Shown one piece after another: positions 62,129 to 64,000 of a DNA stretch of 64,000 nucleotides. The translations under genes and the position numbers were made by a program. How positions within the stretch are numbered: the first letter of the stretch is position 1; every line of letters starts with the position of its first letter. This DNA is from Candidatus Obscuribacterales bacterium (GTDB lineage Bacteria; Cyanobacteriota; Vampirovibrionia; Obscuribacterales; Obscuribacteraceae), in NCBI GenBank assembly GCA_019747875.1, contig JAIEQI010000034.1:1-64000 (forward strand). The letters run 5' to 3'. The notes below the pieces were generated by a model, which was not told the DNA's origin, ran no database searches, and saw only the letters and a list, made by a program, of their open reading frames with translations.

Positions 62129-63255
62129 TCGCCTCTTTTATCCGACGAGTGTTAGTGCAAGCGTCCCGTGAGTGGCAGGAGTTTCACCGCGATCGTTTGA
62201 GTCTTACCTTGGCTTCGCTTTTGCCAATCCTTACACTACTTTTGATAGGGTATGGATTGCGCCTGGAACTAAAGAATATTTCGACTTCAATTGAGGACCG
62301 CGATAATAGTTTTGCCAGCCGCATGGTGTGCGAGAAACTTTTAGCCACAAACATTTTCATTCCAGCCAGCAAGGGTGATGGGCAAAGTGCTGAAGAGGCA
62401 GTCAGATCGAATAGAGCGCAAGTAGCCGTGATTATTGAGAAGGGCTTCCAGAAGAAGCTGGATTTGGGCGAGCAAGCTACCATAAAGGCTATGGTCGATG
62501 GAACTGACATTAACAGCGCCCTGGCGATAACTAGCGTTATAAATTCATCGTCAGGTTCTCTTTTCGCTAAACCACGTCAATCAATAATCGGAGAGAAACC
62601 ACAAATAGTCCCCGTATCAAGGACATGGTTCAATCCCGGACGAAAGGAATCGATCTTTGTAGTAACCGGAGCTTTTGCCGTAATTCTATGGATATTTCCG
62701 CCAATTCTGGCTGCAATAGCCGCGGCCCGGGAGGTCGAGCAAGAGACCATAATTCGAGTGTATACATCGAGTCTATCCGGATTAGAGTTTCTGCTCGGGA
62801 AAGGACTTGTTTATTACGCGATTGGTTTAATTCAAGCCTTAAGCATTTTTGCGCTCGGTGTGCTCTTCTTTGGTCTTAGAATTGAGGGGAGTGCCATTCT
62901 TCTCTTGATCGCTACTTTACTGTATCTACAGTGTGCGATCATGTTCGGCTTTATCCCGGGATTTAAGGCTCGTTCGCAGACCGCAGCGATGCAATTGGTT
63001 TCGACAACCGGTTTTTTCCCTGCTCTCCTTTTGTCCGGGTTCGTTTATCCGATAAACAATATTCCTGAGCCGTTGAACATTTTTCCATACATAGTTCCAG
63101 CAAAATATTTCGTGGACGTCAGCCGGGATACGTTTATCCGCGGTGCTGGCTGGGATGGCGCTGGTTTTGCTGTATCTATCTTGTTTGTGTTTGCCTGCCT
63201 CTTTACCTTCTTGGCCTGGCAGGGCGTAGAGAAAATGCAATTGAGGGCAGGCTGA
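62125..63255 (+). CDS. ABC-2 type permease
   Basis: 376 residues. One N-terminal helix (LSLTLASLLPILTLLLIGYG), a ~150-residue extracytoplasmic domain (VCEKLLATNIFIPASKGDG; VDGTDINSALAI), then five helices. Contains the ABC-2 features VEQETIIRVYTSSLSGLEFL and SGFVYPINNIPEPLN. Similar to YhhJ/YbhS-type permeases. It overlaps the ATPase gene (ATGA) and the next permease gene (stop/start TGATG), so all four genes are one operon. Confidence 0.92.
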   Translation: MIASFIRRVLVQASREWQEFHRDRLSLTLASLLPILTLLLIGYGLRLELKNISTSIEDRDNSFASRMVCEKLLATNIFIPASKGDGQSAEEAVRSNRAQVAVIIEKGFQKKLDLGEQATIKAMVDGTDINSALAITSVINSSSGSLFAKPRQSIIGEKPQIVPVSRTWFNPGRKESIFVVTGAFAVILWIFPPILAAIAAAREVEQETIIRVYTSSLSGLEFLLGKGLVYYAIGLIQALSIFALGVLFFGLRIEGSAILLLIATLLYLQCAIMFGFIPGFKARSQTAAMQLVSTTGFFPALLLSGFVYPINNIPEPLNIFPYIVPAKYFVDVSRDTFIRGAGWDGAGFAVSILFVFACLFTFLAWQGVEKMQLRAG

Positions 63256-64000
63256 TGGAAGCGTCCACGACAGCGTTGCAACTCAGTATGAGGCGACTCA
63301 TTGGATTTATCCTTAAGGAGTGGCGTCAAATACTGCGTAATCGGCATTTGCTCTATTTGCTATTAATTCCGCCAACAATCCAATTAGCGATACTAGCCTA
63401 TGCATTACGACCAGGCGTGGATCACATGAACTTGGGAATTGTGGACTACTCCCGAACTAGGGAGTCGAATGAGCTTGTGGCATCTTTGAGCTCGTACAAT
63501 GTTTTTAATTCTCTGGATTTTGGCATGAATGAAGCCTCCATGGTCGAGAGCTTATCCAAGGGGTCTATAGGAGCAGCTGTAGTCATTCCAAGGACTTTTG
63601 GCAAACAGCTAGATCAGGGCACTGATGCAAGTGTCCAGGTCTTGATGGATGGGGTTGATGCATACAGTTCTGGAATAGCAAAAAGCTATATTATCCAAAC
63701 CGTTTCTCAATATAGTCCCAGAGTTTCATCAAACAATGATGATAGGTCAGCGCTTTTGGCGATGATTGGCGGTATGGACACCCAGTCGGCGCAGGTTTTA
63801 GAAAAGTCGACAATTGGCGATCGTAATTTACCTCCTATAAAAACTGATCTTTCCGTTTTGTACAATCCAGATTTGCGCAGTAGCTGGTATTTCATTCCCG
63901 GCGTCCTTGGTGGCGTTATTACACTTGTAGGAGTACTGGTATCGTCCGCCTCATTACTGAGAGAGAAGGAATTTGGCACGCTCGATCAGGTTCTTGTTTC
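63255..64000 (+). CDS. ABC-2 type permease, cut by window end
   Basis: 248 residues are visible; the gene continues beyond the window. It starts at the ATG in TGATG at 63255, overlapping the previous stop. Reads MEASTTALQLSMRRLIGFIL then KEWRQILRNRHLLYLLLIPP, an N-terminal helix, an outside domain (LGIVDYSRTRES, VQVLMDGVDAYSSGIA), YNPDLRSSWYFIPGVLGGVI and REKEFGTLDQVLV, all typical of the YhhJ/YbhR family. It is the second permease, presumably a heterodimer partner of the first. Confidence 0.9.
   Translation, partial: MEASTTALQLSMRRLIGFILKEWRQILRNRHLLYLLLIPPTIQLAILAYALRPGVDHMNLGIVDYSRTRESNELVASLSSYNVFNSLDFGMNEASMVESLSKGSIGAAVVIPRTFGKQLDQGTDASVQVLMDGVDAYSSGIAKSYIIQTVSQYSPRVSSNNDDRSALLAMIGGMDTQSAQVLEKSTIGDRNLPPIKTDLSVLYNPDLRSSWYFIPGVLGGVITLVGVLVSSASLLREKEFGTLDQVLV

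Overview
The window is bacterial, gene-dense, about 48% GC, with no rRNA, tRNA, CRISPR array or insertion sequence that I can see. Translation genes (rpsL, rpsG, fusA, smpB), several secreted TPR proteins, a full set of hydrogenase maturation genes, TadE/TadG-like secretion or pilus components, a zeta-toxin fusion and many stress proteins, without any photosynthesis gene, fit a large-genome non-photosynthetic relative of Cyanobacteria (Vampirovibrionia/Melainabacteria, Obscuribacterales-like). That placement is an inference from gene content only.

Layout. 1-709: disrupted 3' end of a group 3 [NiFe]-hydrogenase large subunit gene. 806-2125: lone diadenylate-cyclase-like protein. 2331-3742: two universal stress proteins (Usp) and an HxlR regulator, divergent from hypF-hypC-hypD-hypE (3962-8779). 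8810-13592: DUF4239 membrane protein, a Usp/cytochrome c fragment/Usp operon, and divergent PEP synthase. 13696-19654: TPR proteins, acyltransferase, patatin, c-type cytochrome and small membrane proteins. 19694-22121: NarL-type response regulator divergent from a globin-coupled histidine kinase. 22153-24342: Gly/Asn-repeat protein and a beta-CASP nuclease. 24424-30988: TadE/TadG-like genes interleaved with a membrane protein and a DUF2252 protein. 31009-34894: OmpR-type regulator, TPR protein and membrane histidine kinase. 34900-41306: CoA transferase with a tiny membrane-peptide gene in front, P-type Ca-ATPase, tandem Usp and small membrane protein. 41409-44586: metalloprotease, zeta-toxin pseudogene and zeta-toxin fusion. 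44960-50414: fusA, rpsG, rpsL, GNAT protein and smpB. 50566-58080: GHL10 hydrolase, MBOAT acyltransferase with SGNH partner, vWA protein and a small exported protein. 58170-64000: HlyD/tandem-ATPase/two-permease ABC exporter, running off the window.

The most interesting pattern is regulatory. A 16-bp inverted repeat, TCATCC-N4-GGATGA (three perfect copies at 11043, 22835 and 27900, plus several close variants), lies upstream of or between Usp genes, hypF, ppsA, DUF4239, the beta-CASP nuclease, DUF2252, the CoA transferase, the P-type ATPase and the tandem Usp, and I did not see it in front of ribosomal, TPR, surface or exporter genes. A heme-globin kinase and a NarL-type regulator sit in the middle of this region. 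In content (Usps, hydrogenase, Ca-ATPase, PEP metabolism) it resembles the mycobacterial DosR hypoxia/dormancy regulon, but with a globin-coupled sensor. I propose it as an oxygen/redox-controlled persistence regulon; the link between the repeat and this two-component pair is inference.

A second, independent pattern is a ~28-bp element beginning TTGACGCAAAAAAGACG, present four times (24339, 25068, 29417, 30520), each about 80-100 bp before a TadE/TadG-like gene or the unknown gene at 30620. It probably coordinates these dispersed genes.
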